The notes beneath the pieces are model-generated. The model was not told where the DNA came from. It saw only the letters and a list, made by a program, of their open reading frames with translations, and ran no database searches. The position numbers were made by a program, and so were the translations under genes. A stretch of 64,000 nucleotides of DNA from Avena insularis. Its lineage: Eukaryota; Streptophyta; Magnoliopsida; Poales; Poaceae. The stretch covers positions 467,648,744-467,712,743 of the forward strand of contig CM042697.1 of NCBI GenBank assembly GCA_023614405.1, written 5' to 3'. Positions 25,098-34,515 of this stretch are shown here, piece by piece; position 1 is the first letter of the stretch, and the number at the start of each line of letters is the position of its first letter.

Positions 25098-25419
25098 TAG
25101 CATGGAATGTAAACATTTATCATAAACATAAAGATATGATAATAACCATTTTATTATTGCCTCTTGGGCATATCTCCAACACTACTAGCATCGGCGCCTC
25201 TCCGATCCCATCTCCCACCGGAAAATCCGGCGGAGAGGGCGACGGATCGGCCCAGAATCAGGTGGTTGACTCTCAAGAGGAGGTGGGGGAGGAGCGTGAC
25301 AGTGTGGGAAATGGAGCGCGGTGTGGATATGCAGTGCATGAACGAAGACAAGAGCCGACACAGTTAGAGAGACACTCTCAAGTTATATAATAGAACCTGA
25401 AGATGGAGACATTACTGAC

Positions 25420-25537
25420 CGTGACGCGGAGGTCGAATTTTTGGAGAGCATAGGACGTCCCGCAGCCGGTTGAGGAAGCTCACCAGCTTAAGGAAGAAGG
25501 GCATGTACTCGACACTCTTGGTCTTGATCACTTTACC
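25420..25537 (-). pseudogene. SWEET sugar-transporter exon fragment
   Basis: Minus-strand translation gives [20 protein letters not shown] and then FLN, a signature of SWEET (MtN3/saliva) transporters. After a small indel a second frame gives [16 protein letters not shown], the expected next helix. The exon is bounded by GCCGTGCAG upstream and GTCAGT downstream, so intron borders were kept and this is not a spliced retrocopy. Only this exon and some following intron are present. The fragment begins about 13 bases inside the 15-bp target duplication. SWEETs are seven-helix sugar uniporters; this fragment cannot make one. Confidence 0.8.
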
Positions 25538-25565
25538 CTGCACGGCGTGTCATGATCTGTAATAG

Positions 25566-25993
25566 TGGCATCCTATAACTGCCGCACCCCCCTTGATGGG
25601 TTCCTCCCGGGTGAGCGTGGTTTTGAGTCTGAAAGGTGTGTTCCGAAATATCTTGCTTACCGTGTTTCTGGCAAGCCTCTCTCAGCGCGTGCTGCCGCAC
25701 ATCACGTTTCAACGTCGAGGATACATGTTGACGTGTTTGTGTGCGAACAACTCCTGCATAAAAACACTAAATGATATGAATGTGATAGACTTTGTAGAAT
25801 CTTGCTATTTGTAGATATAATAGGTAGTACTTTGTCTATTGATCATACTTGAATCGATCTATTGCTATTTACTGAGAGAGAGAGAGATCGGAGAGAGGGG
25901 TGTGTACCTTATCCCTGGCTAGATGAGCTTGACGATGTGGCCATGGTGAGCGATGGTGACGGTGTGGGCTAGGCGGCGGAGCTTCCTGTCACT
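25566..25993. other. Intergenic DNA between nest and CACTA element
   Basis: Short frames only (for example 25593-25814, plus strand). A GAGAGAGAGAG run lies at about 25874-25885. No recognised gene. Confidence 0.35.
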
Positions 25994-26100
25994 CACTACT
26001 AGGAAAACGCTTATAAAAAGGCTATCACCGGCGCATCCAATAAGTGGTGTATGGGGGTACTTTACCGGTCAAGAGCCACCAGATCCACGTCAGTGCTAAT

Positions 26101-26290
26101 TCTCACCCGAGCCCCGCGAGCACTTAGCGCATGCGCATGTACCTAATGACGCGCCGGTGTTATATTGTTACCTACCGCGCGCAGCTATCACCATATGCTG
26201 GTGCTAAAAAACACCTCTCACCCGAGCCCCGCGAGCACTTAGAGCCCGCGCATGGACCTAATGACGTGTTGGTGTTATATTGTTACCCCC
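26101..26290. repeat. Direct subterminal repeat in the CACTA element
   Basis: TCTCACCCGAGCCCCGCGAG begins at 26101 and again at 26216, each followed by a similar ACCTAATGACG...GGTGTTATATTGTTACC stretch; period 115 bp. Confidence 0.75.
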
Positions 26291-26602
26291 TGCGAACCAA
26301 AATGCACATGCGCCGACGGTACACACCCACGAACCCCCCCACACACGCACACGCAACCCACGCCCCCCCCACACACGTGCACGCATCCATCGCACAACCA
26401 GACCCCATCCCCTCCTGCGATTTCTCTCGACCATATACGATTCCCCTCCCTCCCGCCGCTGTCGCCATACCCAAATCCCCCGCCGCTCCCTCAAGCACCT
26501 AACCCTTGTTCTCAGATTTGCTCAATCACCTCAGCGCCACCAAGCCCGTTTCCCCTTGATCGCTATTTCTATGCCACCTTCCTCCCCACAGCCGCTGGCT
26601 AC

Positions 26603-26832
26603 CGCGTCCCCGCGCTTCCTCTAATCCCTCCCACAGCAGGCCGCCGACCACCGCGTCCCCGCGCTTCCTCCACTCCCTCCCATAGCAGGCCGCCGGCCAT
26701 CGCATACTCGCGCTTCCTCCACTCCCTCCCACAGAAGTCCACCGGCCAGCGCATCCCCACGCTTCCTCCACTCCCTCCCACAGCAGGCTACCGGCCACTA
26801 CGTCCCCGCGCTTCCTCCAATCCCTCCCACAT
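26603..26832. repeat. 49-bp minisatellite
   Basis: Unit CGCGTCCCCGCGCTTCCTCC plus a TCCCTCCCACAGCAGGCCGC-like remainder. Copies begin at 26603, 26652, 26701, 26750 and 26799, so the period is exactly 49 with point differences. A partial unit may precede it. The long plus-strand frame across it (26252-27037) is a by-product of proline-rich low-complexity sequence. Confidence 0.85.
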
Positions 26833-26973
26833 CAGATCTCGCGGTGATGCGCCTGCCGCCCTTCCCCTGGCACCGACCCCGTGGAAAATGAGCAGGTCGT
26901 GCTGCGCCTTCCGCCCTTCCCCTAACGCCGACACGCACATCTTGGTACACTACTCTCCGCCCCTCTATAGTTT

Positions 26974-27878
26974 TTTCGATAAAGGGTGTCTTTATTACTT
27001 AAAGTTTAAGTATTACACCCGGCCTCTGCATAGCTAAGATGCACACAGCCGTCCAAGATCCAAAGTTGACAAACAAAATAAAACAACATAAGCGAATTAC
27101 ATGTCATATTGAGAAATTGTAAAAAACGCCTAAGGGGGTTGATGGCCTATCCGCAAATTATGCTGCCATCCATGTCGGGTAAAGATATCTCTCGCTGTAT
27201 CCTCCAGTCTCGTGCACACTTCCGTAAAAAGGTCGTGAAACTCCGCACGATGCAGGGATGACCATAATTGGAGTGTGCCTATACACCGGTAGATAACCTG
27301 CAAGAAAAATGAGAATTTATCATTAAACACTTTATCATTTCTACACAGCCATAGCGACCAAATAATGGCAATCGCTCCCACTCTAAGAAGAATTCTGTAC
27401 TTGTAATCTATACCATGTAGCCAATTCCAAAAGATATTGGCAACACTACAAGGTGGATACAAGCCTGAAGCTACTTGGGTGACTGACCATATAGAACGGA
27501 CAAAATTGCATTCGAAAAACAAATGTTTTATTGACTCATCATGATGGCAAAAAACACATTTTTTATCTTCATGAATTCCGCCTAATAAGTTTATCCTTGG
27601 TTAGGATGACCCCGTGACGAAGATACCAAGCAAAAAATTTATTTTTAAGTGGTATTGTCATTCTCCAAATTTTCTGATTATTAACAACTGGTAACGATGG
27701 TTGGATCAAAGCATTGTACATGGAACTAACTGAGAAGATACCATTCGCAGTCAAGTTCCAATGAAATTCATCAGACCCCGACATCAAATGGATTGATGTC
27801 AAACGGTTAAGCAAATCATTTCACGATACAAGTCGGGGTCCGATTAAATCTCTTCTGAACGACACATTCGGCAGATTT
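26974..27878 (-). mobile_element. 5'-truncated LINE
   Basis: GCCCCTCTATAGTTT flanks both sides (26959-26973 and 27879-27893), a perfect 15-bp target duplication. The left side begins with a T run (poly(A) on the minus strand) and a typical LINE tail with ATGCAGAGGCCGGGTGTAAT on the minus strand. About 0.9 kb remain, the 3' end of ORF2. Confidence 0.9.
27130..27878 (-). pseudogene. LINE ORF2 C-terminal region (zf-RVT domain)
   Basis: Minus-strand frames give FHWNLTANGIFSVSSMYNAL, IWRMTIPLKNKFFAWYLRHG and LTKDKLIRRN at 27569-27814. After a frame change come MFFECNFVRSIWSV, NIFWNWLHGIDYKYRILLRV, IIWSLWLCRNDKVFNDK and ARDIFTRHGWQHNLRI at 27130-27522. This is the zinc-binding reverse-transcriptase-associated tail of plant LINE ORF2. 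The polymerase and endonuclease domains are missing through 5' truncation, and at least one frameshift lies near 27530-27570. Confidence 0.9.
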
Positions 27879-27949
27879 GCCCCTCTATAGTTTGGTTACC
27901 AGCATCGTGTAGATTTCCCGCATTCTTTACCCTGCAGTTCTCACTTGTG

Positions 27950-28050
27950 AATTAGCTAGCATATCGCTCAGTGCCAGTCAGTGGTACAGTTCATGTAGCT
28001 AGCATATCGCTCGTAGTGGTACAGTTCATGTAATTAGCATATCGCTCGCA
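27950..28050. repeat. Short tandem repeat, about 35-43 bp period
   Basis: AGCATATCGCTC recurs at 27958, 28001 and 28036, each followed by GTGGTACAGTTCATGTA-like sequence in the first two units. Confidence 0.75.
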
Positions 28051-28413
28051 GTTTAACATGCTTTGGGCCTAGGACAGAGCCTGCATTGATGCTCTTGCAA
28101 CCAACCTTCAGGGGAATACTGCCATAGTGCCATTTACTTAGTTCGGATGCTACAGATCGATACAAAAATACCAGTGGAAACATATGTGGCATATTATAGG
28201 TTAAGTTTGATTTGTTTCTCTTCTGGGTGTCAAGGATTTCAGAGTGAGGGTAAATTTTACATGTTGCTATGTGGATCGTTGATTTAATCTGAATCAAGAT
28301 GACATGAGATCTTTTATCCAGCTAGACATGTCTGATAGGTGTGCATTGTTGCTAAGTGTGCGCATTATGTTTGCAGGACGGAGAAGTGGAGGTGGCCAGG
28401 AGGTAGTGGTCAC

Positions 28414-28935
28414 CATGCCTAGTCGCGGGTCTAGCTCGTGGTACCGCGGCTCTAGCTCGGGGCACCGCAGCTCGAGCTCGGGGTACCGCGGTGTTCGTGC
28501 GTGCCCTAACGACACGTTCTACGCGGAGATCCGTCGATGAATTTCGTGTGGACGCGCCAGCAGGCAGAGAATCTCGTGTCGCCGCCGTTCATCGTCACGC
28601 GTGAGGAGCAGCACCGCTGCCGCGAGACGGAGCGTCGTTTGTGCATCATCGAGCGGGATGAGCGCGTGGCACGCGTGTGGGAATCGACCTTCCCCCAAGA
28701 TGTCGCCGCCGAGAACGAGCACTACCGCAAACGGAGGACGCAGAAGGCGGCGAGGCGGGCCGCGAAGAAGGAGGATCGCATACGACGAAGAGCGGAGAAG
28801 GCGGCGAAGCGGGCCTTCATCGAAGCGCAGTTCGCTGGCTGAGCACCATTGACGACAATGACCCCTGTTGGTTGGACATGTTCTTGTCGGATCCGGTGTC
28901 GGACACGACACTGGACTCGTCCGATGAGGAGTTTT
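28414..28935 (+). pseudogene. AP2/ERF-like gene captured by CACTA element, internally deleted
   Basis: ATG at 28414 opens a frame with serine-rich repeats (SSSGHRSSSSGYRGVRA) that runs into YRGVR...TFYAEIR, the first strands of an AP2 DNA-binding domain, and stops at 28540. In a shifted frame MNF at 28537 resumes where the AP2 domain normally ends. It continues as a charged tail with EEQHRCRETERRLCIIERDE, FPQDVAAENEHYRKRRTQKA and Lys/Arg-rich helices to 28842. A further frame ends in an acidic DSSDEEF at 28935. So the middle of the AP2 domain (about 40 residues) is deleted and the frame is lost. An acceptor-like TTTGCAG precedes it at 28371-28377. Such AP2-like genes are a familiar passenger of grass transposons; DNA binding is not expected here. 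Confidence 0.65.
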
Positions 28936-29271
28936 AGTTTTATCGCTAAAACTATCTATGTAGTTATGCAATATATGAACTATCTATCTAGTTAACTATC
29001 TAGTTCGATGAGAATGTTTCGTTATAGTATTTCTGAGAATATCGCACTAGTTTGTAATATATATATATAGGAAGGGTGTAGGGGCAGTGTCATGTTTTTT
29101 TTAAATGCTAAAATATATACCTGTGCGTGTTGGCGTAGCGTGCCGGCGCTACTTCGACTTAACCCCAGTGCGTCGCCCGTGTGTCGGCGCTATGCCCATA
29201 CCGCCTACGTGATCATCGCTGGCGCGCGCATGTGTGTCAGCGGTAGGCGAATCTGTTCCCTAGATCAGTAG

Positions 29272-30460
29272 AGTTTGTGAGTCGGTGGGATATACGACAC
29301 GCGACGAACCTCGTGTTGCATGTCGTCGGCCCTCACCTCTTTATATATAGCGCACGCAACACGGACATGTCAACCATAGTGGTTTGGGCGCCTTCGATTA
29401 AGACGTGGATTTAATGGCCTGATAAGACGTTGGGCCCACGCGGAGGAGATCATCCTAACTGAATGATAAAGAGAAAACGCTAAATACAGCCTCCGGCTTG
29501 TATTCGGCCAGGCAGTATTTTCTCAGAGTAGGAATTGTTTGCGGAGCAACTGCTCACGGACGAATGCACGAGCACCCGATATGTACCCGATCCGCGAAGA
29601 CAACTAGCTTGTGTGGCTACCACACGGTGATTGATCAGACTTTTAATAGCACGCGCACATGACGTGAACAGGCCTGGAAGATCTGTCAAGTTTCGCTGTC
29701 AGTTAATGTATATGGACAAGTCAAGTCTTGCAATCAGACAAATAACAAATGGTGAACAGAAGTAGACGTCTCAGTCGGTCCAGCTGGAAGGCGGGCACAA
29801 GCGCCCCTCCCCGATTTCGCTGTCTTTACAGTCTGTCTGCAAGCGAGGTGCCCAAGTTCGATTTTTCTCAGAAAAGAACCAACGAATGAATTATGACGTC
29901 CGCGCAAGCTCCCATAATTGAGATTAGAACTGTATTTTGTTCTCTTAGATCAGGTCATTTATAACTAGTTCTATAGCTGACATATATAATAGTTAGCTAT
30001 AAAAATTATAAACTGTCCAAGGACATACGCTAGACTTGACTTTTAACTTACGGCTCGTTTACATTCTTTTTTTTTCTCCATCTTACTAAAACTATAGTAA
30101 TATTTAATATAGTCTGCTAACTATACCTTTACACGAGTAATAATATGTGTAAATTACTAGCCTAAGATACTTAGCACTATGACTAGCCTTATATAAAACT
30201 AGATTAAATGACTCACTTCCAATCCTGCCTCTCATAGATGACCACTAGTAGAAGGATCACTTCAATAATTGTACTCACATTCACTACGCCAATGAAACGA
30301 GTCATTCACTTTGTAGCTTATAAAACAAAGTGATTTGTTGTTGTTTATTTACGGCATGTAAAACTCAATCTCATGCACAAACTCCCCGCAGTTTTAACGT
30401 ATTATTTCTTATATAGAAACTCTATTGGACCGACAGAGAGACTTCACGGGTACGCAAAGG
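29272..30460. other. Intergenic DNA, no gene seen
   Basis: Mixed composition. 29930-30180 is AT-rich with TTAGCTATAA- and CTAGCC-like words reminiscent of a decayed MITE, but no clear ends were found. No reading frame above about 70 codons is convincing. Confidence 0.35.
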
Positions 30461-30982
30461 AAGCTTAGAGACATGCGGCTCTTGTGGTGCGGCTCTAAAT
30501 CCATCTAGGTTTCGTCTCCTTGCCGGTAATGTCGTCGGAGCCATATTTCTTGGTCTTAGGGCCTTGGACATGTCGCAGACCACTGCATCTTGCCGGCGGG
30601 AGGATTCTCGTTTTTAGCTTATTTTTCAGTGTTTTTTTCAGGATGTTGAGATGGTGGTTGCATCTTAAACTTAGAATAAGGTACTCTCTTTATATCCTGA
30701 CTCCGATGATGTGTCTAGCGGTATCGGAGGGTGCGTGGACTCATGTGTCCAACGGATCTACTGGTATGCAATTATTTCGCATTTGTTGGTATTGTTTGAG
30801 GCCAATCTCTTCCGATCAACGGCTCTCATCTTTTGTGATGGTTGCTGCTCTGCTGCGTTGGTTCTTTGGGTCTTAGCACGACGACTTCTCGTCTGTCTAA
30901 TATAACAAACTCTACTAGACAAACTTTGCCCGGATCCGGTAATGGAGGGACGAGGATGATGGTGCGCCTTCGACTCATGTTA

Positions 30983-32220
30983 GGGCGTGTTTGGTTGCTC
31001 GTTCCCCCGTTTCTCACATGGGACAGGAAGAAATAAGGGTGTTTGGTTTCACGCGGCCGAAGGAATCTTTGCACCGCACGAGTTTTAAAGCGACGCTCGG
31101 CCTGGCCCTGGAGGAACGCCCAAATCGGTGTTTCCATAGAGCCAAGTTATTCTCGCGGGGGAAGAAGGTGCACGCGCTCGTTCAAGGGACTGATGGCGGG
31201 AGCTTTTAAAATCTGGCGGGAGAAATTAGGGTTACCGCCCACCGATTCACGGCGGCTATTTACACCGCCCCTCCACCGGCTCCAAAATCTCCGCCACCAT
31301 TTCCCCCAATTTCTAGCTCTCCCTCCAAATCCTCTTCCTCACTGACAAGCAGGTAAGCGGTGCCTCCTATTCCGGTGGGTCTAGCTCATCTCCAGAAAGT
31401 CTTCCTCCTCGGCTATGTCCGATATGTCGTCCTCATCGGTCGAGATTGAGATCATTGTAAGAAACACCTAACCCTAGCTCTCACGTCTTAGATTTGTTGC
31501 CATGCTCTAGCTCACAGTTCTAAGCTGTGAGCTAGTGTTCTAGATCTGGACCTGAGAATTTTGGCAGTTAGTATTCATGCTGTCCTATGAGGATTGCCAT
31601 GTGATGTAGGTAGGATTTTATAAGTATAGTTTTTCCCCTAGAACTGAACACATTTTTTCTGGTGCCGTAGGATAAGTTTGTGTCCCTGATCTGTCAGCAA
31701 CATCTATGTTGCCTCTGCGTTATGTGCCGATGCCTGATACGGTGGCTAGGAGGAAGTTGGCTATGTCATGGCCAGCATCTTTGTCCACCTTCATCCTAAA
31801 TCGGTCGTCCAATTGATCGAGAAAGGGGTTCAGCAGTTTGTGGATTCAGACAGGCGGACATGCGCTTGATTGCAGAGGATGTCTTCAAGTTCTGTGGTCG
31901 GACAGTCACTTGGAACCAGGTGTACAATCACATGAGACACTAGAGAGTTAGGTGGATTTAGGTGCTGAGGATCAAAAGTCTTGAGAACGTGCGCCGGGTT
32001 GAAGAGATCTCTTCTATCATGATGGACGATGATGATTACTATGTGCACATAAAGGTATGATATATTTGCACTTGCATCAGTACTTGTAGTGCTCACATAT
32101 GAACTATAAGAAACCAAACGAATGACCCTTTTGACACGATAGGTTGCATTGCCACGCGCAGCTTTCGCGGAGGCATGATCTGCAGGTGCGACTAAAAGCC
32201 ACGAGCAACCAAACACGTCA
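30983..32220 (+). mobile_element. PIF/Harbinger-type DNA transposon with decayed ORF1
   Basis: Terminal inverted repeats GGGCGTGTTTGGTTGCTCG (30983-31001) and, on the other strand, TGACGTGTTTGGTTGCTCG (32202-32220) match at 17 of 19 bases. They are flanked by TTA on both sides (30980-30982 and 32221-32223). 1238 bp. No DDE transposase, but a remnant of the accessory MYB-like ORF is present. Confidence 0.8.
31415..32056 (+). pseudogene. Remnant of Harbinger-associated MYB/SANT-like ORF
   Basis: A short first exon may start at ATG 31415 (MSDMSSSSVEIEII) and end at a GTAAGA donor at 31457. Near 31857-32056 the frame gives MRLIAEDVFKFCGRTVTWNQ and VYNHMRH, then a stop, RVRWI, a stop, and VLRIKSLENVRRVEEIS with DDDDYYVHIK. 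This is the trihelix-like DNA-binding segment (typically TQVYNHLRKWR...LK.L) encoded next to PIF/Harbinger transposases and needed for transposition. At least two in-frame stops make it non-functional. Exon structure is an inference. Confidence 0.6.
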
Positions 32221-32436
32221 TTAGTGTCTATAGTCATCCCTAGATGCTCCAACGACCTATTTTTAATTTTTATTAGGACCATTTTTTTACAATCAATACC
32301 ACATATATTTAGAGTAATAAATAGTACATGGTAGAGATATATAAACTATCTTCAACGATTATGAAATAAATTTTAAAAGGAAACGAGCATATCTGGAAGG
32401 TCTTCAAATTTTTTTGTTTCAATGACACAATCTTAT

Positions 32437-32567
32437 ACTTTCTCCGTTTGGAAATAGAAGATATTTTAGGTTAGTGAAGCTAATGTAAATGGATCTACAC
32501 ACTAAAAGATGTCTAAATATATTTACTTTATAAATCTAAAACATCTTATATTTTTAAATAGAGGAAA
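32437..32567. mobile_element. Stowaway-type MITE
   Basis: Left TACTTTCTCCGTTTGGAAAT and right (other strand) TATTTCCTCTATTTAAAAAT. Internal arms GATATTTTAGG and CTAAAACATCTTATA pair. About 131 bp between TA dinucleotides. Confidence 0.75.
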
Positions 32568-32569
32568 TA

Positions 32570-33760
32570 CTTATCTAAAGGCAGCCCAATAATTATTAAT
32601 AGATAAGAGAAATTTCATAAAATAAAATATATATACTCTATTAGACCGGGTCGATTTGACTGGACCAAACCAAGTGGCTCCGTCTCACACTCTCACCCGG
32701 TGCGGCTATGGTCCAACCACAGCTGTAATTTCCTTTTTTCTTTTTATTACACTGAACGTTAATTTTTCGAGAACTGTCTTTATCACATGTACAATGCCAG
32801 AGAAAGCGGTATTTTCTTACCCCTCCACGTAATCTAGAGAAGGTAACAAAAATAAATTGTACAATAGGTTATCTTTTATTGTCATCTCTAAGAATTAATG
32901 TGAATTGACTAATAATAGTAAAAAATTGTGTTGATAAGAGAAGACACAAGGTATGTATAATAGAGAAAAATAGTCCTCTCTTATTTTCAAGGGATCATCG
33001 CTTAGCTAAGGAAAGACAACATTTTTTTTCTTCATTCTCTCTCTTTCAACTAAGAAAAATCCGACATGGCAACAGTAAAAGAAGACTGATGTCACTGGAT
33101 TGTACGTGCACGATCTAATCGAGGACATTGTGTGCATGACAACAAAAAAAACTTGCATCATATGCGGCCGTCGGTTCTGGAATTTCGTCGAGCGGCTGGA
33201 CCAGCGATTGCGGCAGCCGGTGAGCGGCTTCACCGGCAACTGCGGCTGTCCGTATGCGGCTGCAGCTGGGAGTGCGGGCCGGCGGTTTCAGGGCAAGAGG
33301 GTGACCTCGTCGGCGCGCGTCGCAGCGGAACGTTGTGCGTGCCGGCGGCGGCCTCTGCGGTGCGGCGTTCGGCGCAGTTTGTGGCATCGTCCCCAGCAGC
33401 AGCAAGTGGCTTCGCGGCCTAGGGAATTTCATGGGCGAGTGGTGTGGCTTGGTGAGTTCCGTGCCTCGGTGTCGGGCACCCCAGGCGGGTGACATCGGTG
33501 GTGAGTGGATTCTTTCTGCTCGCTGCATGTGTGCTACTGCTATCAGGACGGTCCGCGACCCGGCCTCGTTTACAAAATGGAGAAGACGGCTGGGTGGGTG
33601 TCGAAGCACACGCCAGCGTGGGTTTATAGCTCCCATGCGACGTTTTTACGCGGAATTGGAAGAAACACGACATCGTTGAAAAGAATAGCTCGCATGCGAC
33701 ACTTCTGAAGCGGGAAATAGCTATCGTGCGACACTTCCACTTAACCTTACGAGACCGTCA
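32570..33760. other. Intergenic DNA with a GC-rich island
   Basis: 33160-33620 is GC-rich and open in several frames on both strands, which argues against any one of them. No homologous motif was recognised. ATAGCTCGCATGCGAC-like words occur at 33627-33645, 33687-33703 and 33720-33735. Confidence 0.35.
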
Positions 33761-33983
33761 ACGAATTCGAATCAGCCGAGCATAGTAGGACCCACGGCCT
33801 CTCCACATCACGGCGGAACTCACCTGATGTCCACCTCATATCGTGGGACCCACGCCGTGGTTGAAGAGAGCCGTTGGCCCCGATCCGTCCCCGCACCCGA
33901 ACACTCCCGCCACCGTTCCAGCCCGCATCTCATCCCCTTCCGTTTTCTTCTCCGGCGAGCAAGTGCGGCAACGCCGGTGTAGG

Positions 33984-34515
33984 ATGTCGAGCTCTGCTTC
34001 AGCCTCCCTCCGCTCATGGCCTCGGTATGGTGCGGTGCCGATGAGGAGGTGCCCCGATTGCCCCCGTACCGCGCCCCTGAAGTGGCTTGTCACATCCACC
34101 GACAAGAACAACAACATTGGCCGGGAATTTGTGAAGTGTGAGAGCAAGCCCGAGCCGGAAAAGGTGAGATCTGAGTGTTCCGAGCACCAATTTCTCGCTT
34201 TTCTTTTGAAATTTTATGCATTTCATCGAATTTGGGATTTAGGGTTCATCTCTGCGATTTCAGGAACTGCCAAAATGTGGGCATTTTGAGTGGCTTGATG
34301 AATACATCGAGCGAATTGGGGTGGAGGTAGCATCCCGGGAGCTCGATAACCCATCCATGGTGGAGCAATTGGGATGTGGTAACCCCATTTCCGCTGGTAC
34401 TACGGCGGATGCGGAAGTGAAGGCCGAGCTGAAGAAGATGAACAAGCAGCTAAGTCAAATCATCAAATTGAAGAAGCAGGACAATCTGATGGCCGTTTTT
34501 TTTATTTTTGTGTAA
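33984..34515 (+). CDS. GRF-type zinc-finger protein, two exons
   Basis: Exon 1 runs 33984-34163 and exon 2 runs 34264-34515. The intron (34164-34263) starts GTGAGATC, ends GATTTCAG and keeps the frame, giving 143 residues. Residues about 20-75 form a GRF-type zinc finger: RRCPDCPRTAPLKW, NNNIGREFVKCESK, then ELPKCGHFEWLDEYI, split exactly at the intron. The four cysteines and the GHFEWLDE box are present. The second half (residues 110-135) is a lysine-rich amphipathic helix (KAELKKMNKQLSQIIKLKKQ) followed by a short hydrophobic tail. GRF fingers bind single-stranded nucleic acid in larger enzymes; small stand-alone GRF proteins are numerous in grasses and their role is unknown. The start is the first ATG after a GC-rich 5' leader. 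It looks intact. It could be transposon-associated, but no flanking TIRs were found. Confidence 0.75.

Larger units (their letters stand above)
12347..25181 (-). mobile_element. Ty1/copia LTR retrotransposon, old, with nested insertions
   Basis: CTACT flanks both ends (12342-12346 and 25182-25186). On the minus strand the LTR runs from TGTTGGAGATATGCCC to CGAACCCCTACA. The 3' LTR is intact at 12347-14199. The 5' LTR is 19492-25181, swollen by two solo LTRs and another insert. A polypurine tract (GCAAGTGGGAGAC on the minus strand) adjoins the 3' LTR. A degraded initiator-Met primer site (GTGATATGAGAGCCG) adjoins the 5' LTR. Internal coding DNA is heavily mutated, with recognisable integrase-RT pieces only. 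Confidence 0.85.
19492..25181 (-). repeat. 5' LTR of the copia element, split by three insertions
   Basis: LTR pieces are 19492-19686, 21073-22287, 23677-24059 and 25098-25181, each matching the corresponding part of 12347-14199. Between them lie two solo LTRs and an unclassified 1-kb block. Confidence 0.8.
11112..25550 (-). mobile_element. Poly(A)-type retroinsertion carrying a SWEET gene piece (host of the nest)
   Basis: CATGATCTGTAATAG occurs at 11097-11111 and again at 25551-25565, a perfect 15-bp direct repeat. Just inside the left copy is CTTTTTTTAAAGG, that is a poly(A) end on the minus strand. The ends are not inverted repeats, so target-primed (LINE-type) insertion fits best. Its own sequence is 11112-12346 plus 25187-25550 (about 1.6 kb); the rest is a nested copia element. 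Short minus-strand frames exist (for example 11148-11516 and 11767-12099) but no reverse transcriptase was recognised. The 5' end consists of SWEET gene sequence. Confidence 0.65.
25994..29270 (+). mobile_element. Non-autonomous CACTA element carrying an AP2-like gene
   Basis: Starts CACTACTAGGAAAACGC, a CACTA terminus. Subterminal direct repeats (26101-26175 and 26216-26290) and GC-rich short motifs follow. At the right, 29110-29260 holds similar GC-rich subterminal words (GTGCCGGCGCTA, GTGTCGGCGCTATG). The right terminus is degraded, near CCCTAGATCAGTAG at 29259-29272, so that end is approximate. No transposase is visible. Cargo is an AP2/ERF-like gene with a deletion. A LINE is nested at 26974-27878. 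Confidence 0.6.
30480..32330 (+). repeat. Dispersed repeat (copy 2), interrupted by a Harbinger element
   Basis: 30480-30982 and 32224-32330 together align with the reverse complement of 5519-5990. Left part: AGCACGACGACTTCTCGTCT near 30875 and the CCGGATCCGG region. After the inserted element: GTGTCTATAGTCATCCCTAG at 32224. The uninterrupted first copy therefore shows the empty site. Confidence 0.55.

Noticed and set aside
26603..26832. CRISPR-like array
   Set aside because: The repeats are directly adjacent with no unique spacers, and the DNA is plant nuclear; it is a minisatellite.
26252..27037. 261-codon plus-strand open frame
   Set aside because: It crosses a proline-rich low-complexity stretch, the 49-bp minisatellite and the LINE target site; open only because of base composition.
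33115..33636. 173-codon minus-strand frame and overlapping plus-strand frames
   Set aside because: GC-rich DNA open in many frames at once; no motif, no codon preference for one frame.
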